Assembly: GCA_023212645.1 (NCBI GenBank)
Contig: JALBYC010000020.1
Location: forward strand, 1-64,000
DNA: 64,000 nucleotides
Source: Farysia itapuensis
Taxonomy: Eukaryota > Basidiomycota > Ustilaginomycetes > Ustilaginales > Ustilaginaceae
Reading direction: 5' to 3'
Of the stretch, positions 30,642 to 39,507 are shown piece after piece (the stretch's first letter is position 1; the number at the start of each line of letters is the position of its first letter). A program made the position numbers and the translations under genes. Under the pieces are notes generated by a model, which was given only the letters and a program-made list of their open reading frames with translations, did not search any database and had not been told where the DNA came from.

Positions 30642-32150
30642 ATGCCTCGCATGCCATACCGATATCCAGCCCCGGGCGTAGACCCGATTGCGGACGCTAT
30701 TCGTGAGCGACGCGGTGCTCGCGGCATGAGTGCTCTGGACGGCTCCTTGATGAACGCTCCGCCGATTGCTAATGGATGGAACACTCTACTTGGTGCGACC
30801 CGCACCAAGAACACGATTCCGGCCGATGTGCGCGAAATGATGATCTTGCGGGTGGCTACTCACAACTCTGCCAACTTCGAGTGGTTCCAGCATGAACCAG
30901 TTGCAGTCCAGGCCGGTTGCTCTGTCGCTCAGCTAGCCGCAGTCCGTGATGTGCGCACACCAGTATCTGCATCCACTGTGCTGACTCCGCTTCAGAAGGC
31001 TGCTCTCAACTTGGCAGATGACATGACTACCAAGGTCAAGGTTGCCGACGCAACATTTAACGCCATCAAGGCAGCCTTCGCCGATAACGTTCGTGAGCTT
31101 GGACCAGAGGCTGTCGTCGACGGTTTCGAGGGCGAAGAACTCGTCAATCGCAAAGTCGCCGAAGCTACCCTAACCATTGCCGTGTACAACATGGTATCGC
31201 GATTCCTTGTCGCTATGGATGTAGATGACCGAGCAAATGTTCCTGTTCCCATCCCAGAAGGATGCAACGTTGTCGACGAGGCTCCAACATTCCCCATCAG
31301 CGGCAGTACGTCTGGCAGCACGGATGCTGGACGTGGTCTAGTACAGCTCTCCGATGGACAGCTGCTGTCCACTCGAGTCCACTTCCACAGCATGACCGCG
31401 CCCTGGATCGTCCTTGTCAACTCGCTCATGACCAACCTCACCATGTGGAACGCTGTGATTCCAGCTCTTTCTGCACGCTTCAACATTCTCTCTTACGACC
31501 AGCGCGGTCACGGTAGCTCAGCCATTCCTTCGAATCCCTGCACAATCCCAGAGCTTGCAGACGATATTGCTTTCCTCCTCGACAGTCTGGCCGTCAAAAA
31601 GGCTTATGCTGTTATCGGTGTCAGCCAAGGTGGTGCTACGGCCCTTTCGTTCGCCTTGCGACATCCCGAACGCTATGAGAGATTGGTTGCCTGTGACACG
31701 CAACCCAGTACTCCGGCTGCCAACGTTGCCGCTTGGGACGAGAGAATCGCACTTGCAAGGAGCAAGGGTATGGGCGAGCTTGCAGCTGCTACAGTTCCTC
31801 GCTGGTTTGGAGAAGGTTCCCAAGCCAGTACGGAATGCAGAAGCAAGACAACAGAAATGGTCAAATCAACTCAAGTAGAAGGGTTTGCAGCTGGCGCAAA
31901 AGCATTGCAGAGCTACGACCTAATCAAAGACGGCATTGTCGAAGCTTTCGCTCGCAACACCTCCGCCAGACATCTCCTACTCGCTGGAGAGGCCGACGGC
32001 AAATTGCCAGAAACTCTGGCAGCATTCGCAGCTAAGCTCACACAGGCAGGTGCTCAGGCTGAATTCACCAGCATTCCCCACGCTGGACATCTTCCCATGT
32101 GTGACAATCCAGACGCATGGCTTCAGCCTGTTCTCAAATTCTTGTCATAG
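30642..32150 (+). CDS. Carboxymuconolactone decarboxylase / enol-lactonase fusion
   Basis: This 502-residue protein joins two families. Residues about 15-190 form a CMD/AhpD-like helical domain (IPADVREMMILRVATHNSANFEWFQHEPVAVQAGCS) that keeps the Glu and His but lacks the CxxC of AhpD peroxidases. Residues about 225-502 form an alpha/beta hydrolase of 3-oxoadipate enol-lactonase type, with YDQRGHGSS, GVSQGG (Ser328), GEADGK (Asp452) and HAGHLP (His483). These activities are consecutive steps of the protocatechuate branch of the beta-ketoadipate pathway. Bacterial PcaL fuses the same two functions in the opposite order, with lactonase first. Next to a divergent intradiol dioxygenase, a joint role in aromatic-ring catabolism is the natural inference. 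No targeting signal is seen, so it is presumably cytosolic. Confidence 0.88.
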   Translation: MPRMPYRYPAPGVDPIADAIRERRGARGMSALDGSLMNAPPIANGWNTLLGATRTKNTIPADVREMMILRVATHNSANFEWFQHEPVAVQAGCSVAQLAAVRDVRTPVSASTVLTPLQKAALNLADDMTTKVKVADATFNAIKAAFADNVRELGPEAVVDGFEGEELVNRKVAEATLTIAVYNMVSRFLVAMDVDDRANVPVPIPEGCNVVDEAPTFPISGSTSGSTDAGRGLVQLSDGQLLSTRVHFHSMTAPWIVLVNSLMTNLTMWNAVIPALSARFNILSYDQRGHGSSAIPSNPCTIPELADDIAFLLDSLAVKKAYAVIGVSQGGATALSFALRHPERYERLVACDTQPSTPAANVAAWDERIALARSKGMGELAAATVPRWFGEGSQASTECRSKTTEMVKSTQVEGFAAGAKALQSYDLIKDGIVEAFARNTSARHLLLAGEADGKLPETLAAFAAKLTQAGAQAEFTSIPHAGHLPMCDNPDAWLQPVLKFLS

Positions 32151-32537
32151 AATCATCGTATAAACTGCAATTCTAGCGAGATGTCCGTATATGTCACTTT
32201 GCCGAGGACCAGCACGTTCGTTGAGCACGAATCTGTCGGTCTGTCCATCTGGCCATCGGCGCATTGATATACCGGTGAATCGGTGATCCAGCTATTCACG
32301 ACGATAGTATTGTTAGAGCTCTGGCATGTTGGGGAGGTAAAGTCACGTGAACTATGATTATGTAGCTCGGCCGATGTGGGCACGTAAATTGGATTACAAT
32401 TTTTGCGATGCAGGTCAATTACAAGCATCGAATTCGAGACTAGGAAGAACCAGCTTTCGACAATCTCGGTTTGCAGATCTCGACTCGACCTTTCCCTGTC
32501 TCTGTCGCCATCCTCACCGCCAACTCCTTCACACAAG
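32151..32537. promoter_or_regulatory. RPL17 upstream region
   Basis: A 387-bp stretch between the fusion gene stop and the uL22 ATG. It contains the promoter and leader. No other gene was recognised. Confidence 0.45.
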
Positions 32538-33477
32538 ATGGTAAGTGCCAATGAATCCACCAACAAGCAGCAGCCGACACCAGCATACGCCACTCGACCT
32601 TCGTTCTTCGACGATGCGTGCAACAAAGACCACAGAGAAGCTGTGACTTTTGACGAAGCTGCAGACACGCTTGTAAAACTCGGTGCGACTTTCCGCCGTA
32701 TAATTCTACCTCCAGCACAACCCAGCATCGGCAACGGGTAGCACAGGCTCAGGTAGACTTGCAATCGCGCAATACCGGTTGAAGTGGGAGCGCAGGTCGG
32801 GCCTTGTTGGTCTCCTGTCATGGGATATGTCGTGCTGCCAAAAAGAGCTGTTGCTTGTTGGTCAATGATAATTCGATTGCGGTGCTGACTCTGTTCCGCT
32901 TTGTTCGACATAGGTCCGATACGCATTTGACGACTCAAACCTGGTCGAGAAGACCTCGCGATCACGCGGCCAGTACCTGCGAGTTCACTTCAAGAACTCG
33001 CGGGAGACTGCTGCCGCTGTCAACGGTATGAAGCTGCAGAAGGCTTACGCCTACTTGGGCAACGTTGTTGAGAAGAAGCAGTGCATTCCTTTCCGTCGAT
33101 TCAACGGTGGTGTTGGCCGAACGCAACAGGCCAAGGAATTCAAGACGACTCAGGGTCGATGGCCCGTCAAGTCGGTCAAGTTCCTGCTCGCTCTGTTGAA
33201 GAACGCCGAGGCTAACGCTGAGGCCAAGGGACTGGACACTGAGGAGCTTGTCATCCGCAACATTGTCATCCAACAAGCACCCAAGACCCGCCGCCGCACA
33301 TACCGAGCTCACGGACGAATCAACCCTTACGAGGGACACCCCATCCACGCCGAGATCCTCTTGAGCGAGCCAGCTGCTCAGGTGCCTAAGGCTTCGAGCG
33401 ATGTCACCGTTCGTCTCAACAAGCGCCAGATCGCCCAGAAGCGTATCGCTGCCAGCCGTAACCCCGCCCAGGCCTAA
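32538..33477 (+). CDS. RPL17: 60S ribosomal protein uL22 (L17), 2 exons
   Basis: Exon 1 is only the ATG (32538-32540). A 373-bp intron (32541-32913) follows, and exon 2 (32914-33477) encodes the remaining 187 residues, for 188 in all. The protein is the exit-tunnel uL22, with [59 protein letters not shown] and [18 protein letters not shown]. An intron directly after the start codon is common in fungal ribosomal-protein genes. This one is several times longer than any other intron in the window. Reading through it from the same ATG gives a 67-codon open frame. Confidence 0.96.
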
Positions 33478-34813
33478 ACAGTCATTGCATTGAACGCCTG
33501 GCATCATCCATCTGCATTTTCCTTACCCTCTCTAAAACAGCTTTCACAGTCGCAACCGCGCGTCTGGTTTGACCAGTGTATGCACTCAGCTCTATCGCCT
33601 CGGAAATCATCTTCCGCGAATAGGGCAATACTGTCTGCAGCTCCCTCACTTTGTACTCTTTTCACCCATACAATCAAAAGATACTCGTTTCTCGCATCTA
33701 CGCTGACGGTGGGCTAGTGTTGGACTACCTTGCCTGTGCTTTCTGGTTTGATTGAGGAGGCGACTATTTAGAGCCCGTACTTTCAGCCTGATCATGTGGT
33801 GACGCGTTCGCATAATCGAGATTGTTGCCCCTTGGTCAATCGATGCATGAAAGCCTTGCCACTAGCCTTTCAAGACACTCACAGGGCATGCTATCATGCT
33901 CGTCCGCACACCAGAGTCTGTGCACGTGGTAGCCAAAGGTCTAGCGACATGGGAGGCAGGCTTTAGCTGGAAAATAACAGGGGCAAATAAAGTGGCCGGG
34001 CATGGCGGCCAAGAAGCGGCCTCGAGGTGGGAACAGGCCGAGTTGTACCTGTTCTTAACGATTTGAAAACAGCAATAATTGGCTCGGATTTCGCCGTCGC
34101 ACAAAATCAAGAAAGCGGCCATGATTGGACGGGGTTTGAGCACTCGCATATTGGCTTGATCGATTGCAGCAGGGTCAGTGCCACCATGACTTTGATACCG
34201 ATCTGTGGAAACACGATGAGCCGTCCCCTCGAAATTGACCGTGAATGGGGGGATCTTGCTGGGTGCCGTAAGCGCGAAAAGGGAGAGAGAGTGTGGGTGT
34301 GAAAGTCCCCGATGGATCCCGCGTCGAAAGGACGGATGATTCTCACATAACACACTGAAGTGGCCTGCACCCAAAAGAGCTGTCACAAAAGTGTCCGGAA
34401 ATTTCCCCAGGTTTTTTTCGGTTTTTTGGGCGGCAAGGGAGCCGAGGAGGACTTGGCCTCGTCAAGGGCTGGCTGGGCGAAGGAATTCTTTAATGGTCCC
34501 ACAATAGAGCAAATGCAATGTACCTGTCCAACAAGGGTGCCAACTGAACCCCACTTGCGCCACCCGGCCCGACTTGCTTCTCCCTTCTTTGCCTTTCGTC
34601 TTCCACCCACTTTCCTCGTCTACCAGTGTTTGGTCTTCTTGAACCTGTCCCACTTCCTGTCGCCTTTCCTTCCTGCGAGGACAAGGAAGCTGACGGCAGA
34701 CACGCTGCGTTCACCATCGGACCTTCTTTGCAGCCTTACGTTCGTCTGAAGCACTTGCTCGGGGCTACGGCTCGTGCCGAGCGCAGTGTGAGACCGTAGG
34801 CTCATCAAGACAA
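33478..34813. other. Intergenic region upstream of HEN1, 1.3 kb
   Basis: No reading frame with motifs was found. The longest minus-strand frame (33862-34386) lacks an ATG at its 5' limit. A run of T and TTTTTGG-type sequence lies at 34412-34426. The stretch holds the uL22 3' flank and the HEN1 promoter. Confidence 0.45.
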
Positions 34814-36799
34814 ATGGCCGCCAAAGTCTACTTTGACCCGCCTCTGTGGCTGCAACGGCAGTCATGGGTGCTGTCTCAGCTCAGACACGCGAAGTCCAGC
34901 TCTGTGGTCGACGTCGGCTGTTCCAACGGCGTTCTCCTCTCTGCCCTCATGCAGCCTGCTTTTCAACTTGACGAATTCCCTGTAGAACGCTTTCCTGCCC
35001 TGAAGCTTTCTCACACTTCCAGAAACAACTTTTCCGCCAATGACGACGACGACGCCGACTTTGACAACGACTTGCTCTCAAAACGTCACTGGATCTACAG
35101 TCCCAACGACATTGTTCTCTCTCGTCTCATAGGCATCGACATTGAGCGGAAGGCGCTTCAAAACGCAAAGTCAAGTCTTTCGCTGCATGGCATGGCACTG
35201 TCCAAAAATCGACCTCGCTGGAAATCGCTCGACGTCCGCCTCTTCCAAGGTCCTCTCGAGGTCGAAAATGAAACCTTGGACGACTACGACGCTTTTGTTG
35301 CCACGGAAGTTATCGAGCACTTGCATGAAGACGCTCTGCAGAAATTCGCTCCCACCATCCTTGGCAAGTATCGGCCCCGGGTGGTCCTGATCACCACACC
35401 AAATTACTGCTTCAATGCCAACTTTGGTGGCGATCTCACCACCAGACCTGGCTTTCCCGACCCCACCGGCAGAACAAATCGAGTCTTTCGTCACGACGAT
35501 CACAAGTTTGAGTTCACACCGGACGAATTCCGACAGTGGTGCCAGAATATCGCCGACGACTATGGTTACGATGTTCAGATTCACGGCATTGGTGCAGGTA
35601 TCTATAGGCCAGATAGAAGAGAGAACGAGCCTTCTCCACAAAGACACACAAGGCCATCGCTGTCTCGAACAACGGCCAACTCGGACCTAGACTTGCAGTT
35701 CGCTAGTCAGGGTGCCATCTTCGTCCGTCAGTCTATCTCGTCAAGGGGCAACCAGCAGCGAAACAACAGATTCGACTCGTCTCATCCCTTTTCGGACCAA
35801 TTCGTCAAGTCTTCCCTGCCAAAGCCGCTTGTGGATACCGACGAGCACGACATATTTGACGAGGCAGTCAGGCGTAAAAGCGACGTCCATCATGGCCAAG
35901 GCGACGATGACGAAGACCAAAGGGGCAGAGAGGGTCGCCGTGCTCGCAGTCGACGCCCAGAGAATTTGCCCTTTCTCAGCAGTCCCTCGCCTCAGCTTCC
36001 TCTTGCTCCATCTCCACCTGCTCAGGCTGCACCAAATGCACTCGGACTGAACGCATTGCCATTCGACGCAGCTGGTAGTGCGCCTCCAACCCCATTTAGT
36101 GGTCACCACCTCGTTTGGAGTCATCGCTACTCTGTCCCTCTGGAAGAAGACCAGATCAAAGAGACGGGCAAGCGCAAGATGCAGTCTGCTGTTGCCCTGC
36201 CTGTTGACGAGATTCTCGCGACCATTGTTGAAAAGCAACGTCAGCTCTACGTCGATGCACAATGGAACGCCGACTATGACGCCAACCGCGACGACATGAT
36301 TGGCAAGCAAGCTGTGACACAGTTGTGGGACGTCTGGTCCGACGACGAATGTCGTTCTGCTTGTGGTGGACGTATTGCGGACTTGCTCGATGCACTGCGA
36401 CTGGTTCCTGCCGAGTCGACTCCTTTGCCGACCGCGACGAGCAACTCGCACCAAATTATTAGCGGAATGTCAGCCGGCGTTGAGGAGCATATCGCACAGG
36501 ACATACCGACGCAAAAGTCGGTCGTAGTTGGCACTGATGGAGTCCACTGGGACTTGCGTGTGCATACGACACGCCACAGTGACCAGTCCTCATCCAACAC
36601 GGACTTCGTCGACTCGGATCTGTACTTGGTCTACACGCATCCGGACGTTGCACAGTGGCAGGCTAAAATCGACGAGGCCAAACGATGGGTGCCCAAGCAA
36701 TTTGGGTCGGCCGGTCGCAAGACTTCTGCCACGCAAAGCGGGAGCACGCTAAATCAAGACAAGCCCGAATCCGCCGATCGCGCACCTTCTTGGGACTGA
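34814..36799 (+). CDS. HEN1: Small-RNA 2'-O-methyltransferase HEN1
   Basis: This single 661-residue exon has a Rossmann methyltransferase core. The SAM motif VVDVGCSNG (31-39) is followed by IGIDIERKAL. Then comes FVATEVIEHL, with Glu165, Glu168 and His169 matching the metal ligands of HEN1, ITTPNYCFN, and FRHDDHKFEFTPDEF with His227/His230. This ExxEH...H arrangement is specific to HEN1, which methylates the 3'-terminal ribose of small RNAs. An Asp-rich insertion (76-86) and a long disordered C-terminal half (about 290-661) are lineage features, and no dsRNA-binding or FKBP-like domains of plant HEN1 are seen. Its presence implies, or once implied, a small-RNA pathway. Confidence 0.92.
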   Translation: MAAKVYFDPPLWLQRQSWVLSQLRHAKSSSVVDVGCSNGVLLSALMQPAFQLDEFPVERFPALKLSHTSRNNFSANDDDDADFDNDLLSKRHWIYSPNDIVLSRLIGIDIERKALQNAKSSLSLHGMALSKNRPRWKSLDVRLFQGPLEVENETLDDYDAFVATEVIEHLHEDALQKFAPTILGKYRPRVVLITTPNYCFNANFGGDLTTRPGFPDPTGRTNRVFRHDDHKFEFTPDEFRQWCQNIADDYGYDVQIHGIGAGIYRPDRRENEPSPQRHTRPSLSRTTANSDLDLQFASQGAIFVRQSISSRGNQQRNNRFDSSHPFSDQFVKSSLPKPLVDTDEHDIFDEAVRRKSDVHHGQGDDDEDQRGREGRRARSRRPENLPFLSSPSPQLPLAPSPPAQAAPNALGLNALPFDAAGSAPPTPFSGHHLVWSHRYSVPLEEDQIKETGKRKMQSAVALPVDEILATIVEKQRQLYVDAQWNADYDANRDDMIGKQAVTQLWDVWSDDECRSACGGRIADLLDALRLVPAESTPLPTATSNSHQIISGMSAGVEEHIAQDIPTQKSVVVGTDGVHWDLRVHTTRHSDQSSSNTDFVDSDLYLVYTHPDVAQWQAKIDEAKRWVPKQFGSAGRKTSATQSGSTLNQDKPESADRAPSWD

Positions 36800-37080
36800 T
36801 ATTTTGCCGCGATCGCGTGCATTCCCTATCTCTCATGCTCTGTCGAGTCCCTCTATGTCACGAGATTCAGCTCGCCAACAAGAGCTCTTCCACAACCTCT
36901 CACCCACTCCCAACGACAGCCGCCGCCCCCACCCCCTCACCCGCACCTTCCTCTCGCAGCACAAGCCGTAGTTTTATGGCAACGGCCCACGTTGCCCNNN
37001 NNNNNNNTCCCCCCCCCCCCTCCCTCTACCCTCGGCCCCCCCCCTCCTCACAGCCGTCCACCCCCCCCAAACACCCCCTC

Positions 37081-37122
<42 letters not shown>

Positions 37123-37329
37123 TTTTTTGTCGATCAGTGAGGCTATCGTCACAGACTGCCGAGACGACTAAACCAAAAGCATCTTCCCCGTACTGTCACC
37201 GCATATGTCTTACCATACTGCACACACTCGTAGTGGTAAATCCAAAAGGAGCTCTGCTCCAGAATCACATTCATAAATTCCTGTGAGGGAGTTGAGATGA
37301 CGCTGTGGTATATAAGAGAGGTATGAGAA
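36800..37329. other. HEN1/SWC2 convergent 3' flanks with assembly gap and poly-C
   Basis: A 530-bp stretch without genes. Ten Ns occupy 36998-37007, followed by C-rich sequence with an unbroken run of about 41 C from 37082 to 37122. The gap and homopolymer suggest a hard-to-read region. The local order and length may be wrong. Confidence 0.85.
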
Positions 37330-39354
37330 CTACTCTGGTCTGTGCACTCGTCTTCCGGATCGAGTGCTTCCGGCGGGAAGGTTGAGTGCAGCTGCCATCA
37401 CGCTCGCCTCGTCGCCAGGAGCGAGGGCGTTGGTGAGGATGACTTCGAAGCGTGGCTTCTTACTCTGCGGCGGTGGCGCAGGTTCTTGGCGAGCTGGAGA
37501 GGGCACACCTTTGCTAACAGGCCGCGCTTTGCCCTTCGTAGCCCGAACCGAGTTCGGAGCGGGCTTGCGACTGACCGACGTCTGGGTGTGGGCATGTGGC
37601 CTGTTCGCATTGTTGCGGGCTTGCTGCGGGGCAGCGCTAGACTGCCGCTCTCGGGCCGTTGTCCAAACATTTGCTGGTCCGGTTTCCAGTTCACTATCAA
37701 CGTAAATCCCCATTTCCGGTGGGGCGGCGCCTGTGCCAATGGTGCCACCAGAGACTTCGAGTCCATTCGCCCGTTCCTTGCGTTTCCCTTTGGGCCCCGC
37801 CGCTACACCCTGATGATTTCCGCCGGTCCAGATGTATCTGTGCTGCAATAGAGTGGTGATCACGGAATACGCGTGTGCGTTGGCGTAGGGAATGCCGGTC
37901 CGTGGACATTTGTAGATTGCCGGTAGACCCGTGATGGGACAGATGCTTTGACGCGGCTTGGGCGGCCGATTTCGTGCGGGCACAAACGGGTATGACTCCC
38001 AGTCACAGTGGGTGCCAAGCAAAGCGTTGAATTCGTCCAGCCATTCCCAGTCCTCTGGCATCTTTTCGACCGACAGCAGAGTCCGAGCCTGTCGCTCGTA
38101 CTTTTCCACCTTCGAGACGCTGGATGACTTTGGGGGCGATGCTGGTGTTGCTTTAGCGCGCAGCAGAGCTGCTTCCTTGCGTGCTTCGAGAACAGGGTCT
38201 AGCGTGAGTGTTGCAGCAGATGCAGGCGTCGGTGACGGAGTACTCGTGCTTGGAAGGGAGGGTCTCGGCGGTAAGGTGTGCGGTATGGAAGAGGGACTCG
38301 GCACTTTCGGAGGGTCTCCTGTCTTGTCTGACAATGGTTCTACGGGCTGGTCGTGAGTGCCTTCCGCAGTCTCTGGTTTGTCTTCGAGCGGGTCAGAGGG
38401 GTCAGTCTGACTGGTCGTCGCCCCATCTTGAAGCGTGCCACTTGACTGCTGCACTTCACTCGCCTCTTCGGTGGAGCTAGTTAAGACTTCTTCGACGACT
38501 CTGGTCTTGAGACCGACACTGACCCATCGGACAAACGGTCCGACGATCCTGTCCTTGCGCTGCCTCATCTTTGCCCGTCGCGCCTCTTCGAGCTCGAGAT
38601 ACTTGCGTAGACTTTCTCTGTTCTCTTCTTCGACTTCGAGTGCCTCGGCAATCAGGGCATCCTGAGTCAGTGTGGCTTTCTTCCTGGGCGCTGCTTTCAC
38701 CGGCAAAGCTGCTCTACGCTGCTCGGCTTCCGACAGCCTTGATTCCACTTGGATCTTTGACTGGACTGTCGACGATCGAGCAGAGCTCCTTCTTGAGCCT
38801 GATGGCAATGTCGATGAAGAGCTTTGCGCGTCTGGCTGATCCGGTGCAAAACTGATGCGCCGTCTCTCTGCATCTCTGCCGTTCTGATCTGATTGCAAGT
38901 TGGGTTTGCGGACGACGGGTGGTGGAAGAGGTCGTCTGACCACTCCAACGTTTCTAGCTTGCGCTCTTTTCTTCTGCTTTTCAGCTTTCTCCCGAGCTTC
39001 CAGTTCTCGTTCGCCTTCGCTTTCGTCCTCATCAGCTCCAACGGCAGCATTGTCGTCCGAGTCGCGATCAAAGTCGCTATCGACAATGTCAATGCCTTCA
39101 TTTTCGTCGGCGTGAAAGTCAATGTCGTTTTCGACTTCGGCAAAGATCTCGTCCTTTTCAAGCTCTTGGTCGAGAAGGGCCTTGAGCTTGTTCCCTGCCG
39201 TGCTTCGCTTTGCACGACCAGTAATCATCAGATCGGCGCGAGAAGCAGGGCCAAGACGCTCTATGCGATATGATGAGGCCTGCACCTCGTCGTTTTCGGC
39301 TCTCGAGGAGCCAGAGCCGGACGCATGCTCGCTCTGAGACGAAGGACGAGACAT
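37330..39354 (-). CDS. SWC2: YL1/Vps72 (Swc2), H2A.Z-binding subunit of SWR1
   Basis: The protein has 674 residues from the ATG at 39354. The N-terminal YL1 domain opens with RAKRSTAGNKLKALLDQELEKDEIFAEVENDIDF, the segment that grips the H2A.Z-H2B dimer, and is followed by a very acidic stretch. Basic and Pro/Ser-rich linkers occupy the middle. Near the C-terminus the YL1_C motif ICPITGLPAIYKCPRTGIPYANAHAYSVI is intact. The subunit helps the SWR1 remodeller insert H2A.Z into chromatin. An in-frame ATG 39 bp upstream is possible, but MSRPSSQS is the better family-like start. It shares the strand with the FAD oxidoreductase located upstream. Confidence 0.92.
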   Translation of the reverse strand: MSRPSSQSEHASGSGSSRAENDEVQASSYRIERLGPASRADLMITGRAKRSTAGNKLKALLDQELEKDEIFAEVENDIDFHADENEGIDIVDSDFDRDSDDNAAVGADEDESEGERELEAREKAEKQKKRAQARNVGVVRRPLPPPVVRKPNLQSDQNGRDAERRRISFAPDQPDAQSSSSTLPSGSRRSSARSSTVQSKIQVESRLSEAEQRRAALPVKAAPRKKATLTQDALIAEALEVEEENRESLRKYLELEEARRAKMRQRKDRIVGPFVRWVSVGLKTRVVEEVLTSSTEEASEVQQSSGTLQDGATTSQTDPSDPLEDKPETAEGTHDQPVEPLSDKTGDPPKVPSPSSIPHTLPPRPSLPSTSTPSPTPASAATLTLDPVLEARKEAALLRAKATPASPPKSSSVSKVEKYERQARTLLSVEKMPEDWEWLDEFNALLGTHCDWESYPFVPARNRPPKPRQSICPITGLPAIYKCPRTGIPYANAHAYSVITTLLQHRYIWTGGNHQGVAAGPKGKRKERANGLEVSGGTIGTGAAPPEMGIYVDSELETGPANVWTTARERQSSAAPQQARNNANRPHAHTQTSVSRKPAPNSVRATKGKARPVSKGVPSPARQEPAPPPQSKKPRFEVILTNALAPGDEASVMAAALNLPAGSTRSGRRVHRPE

Positions 39355-39507
39355 GGTCGTGTCATCTACACAAACATTGGGCAGTGGAATCACAATGGGG
39401 ATTCAAGTTGTTCTCAGCTCAACTCAGGTAAAGGTCGATGATCTGCCCCGACTTCCGAATTTCTGAAATTTCTTCCACCATACTAGACTGACAACCGATT
39501 CGTTGCG

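Noticed and set aside
32541..32913. Box C/D snoRNA in the uL22 intron
   Set aside because: ATGATAA near 32866 and CTGA near 32886 are too close together and the C box is imperfect. No guide-length arrangement was found.
33862..34386. Minus-strand frame of about 174 codons upstream of HEN1
   Set aside because: It starts at a GTG and shows no motif or splice-supported extension.
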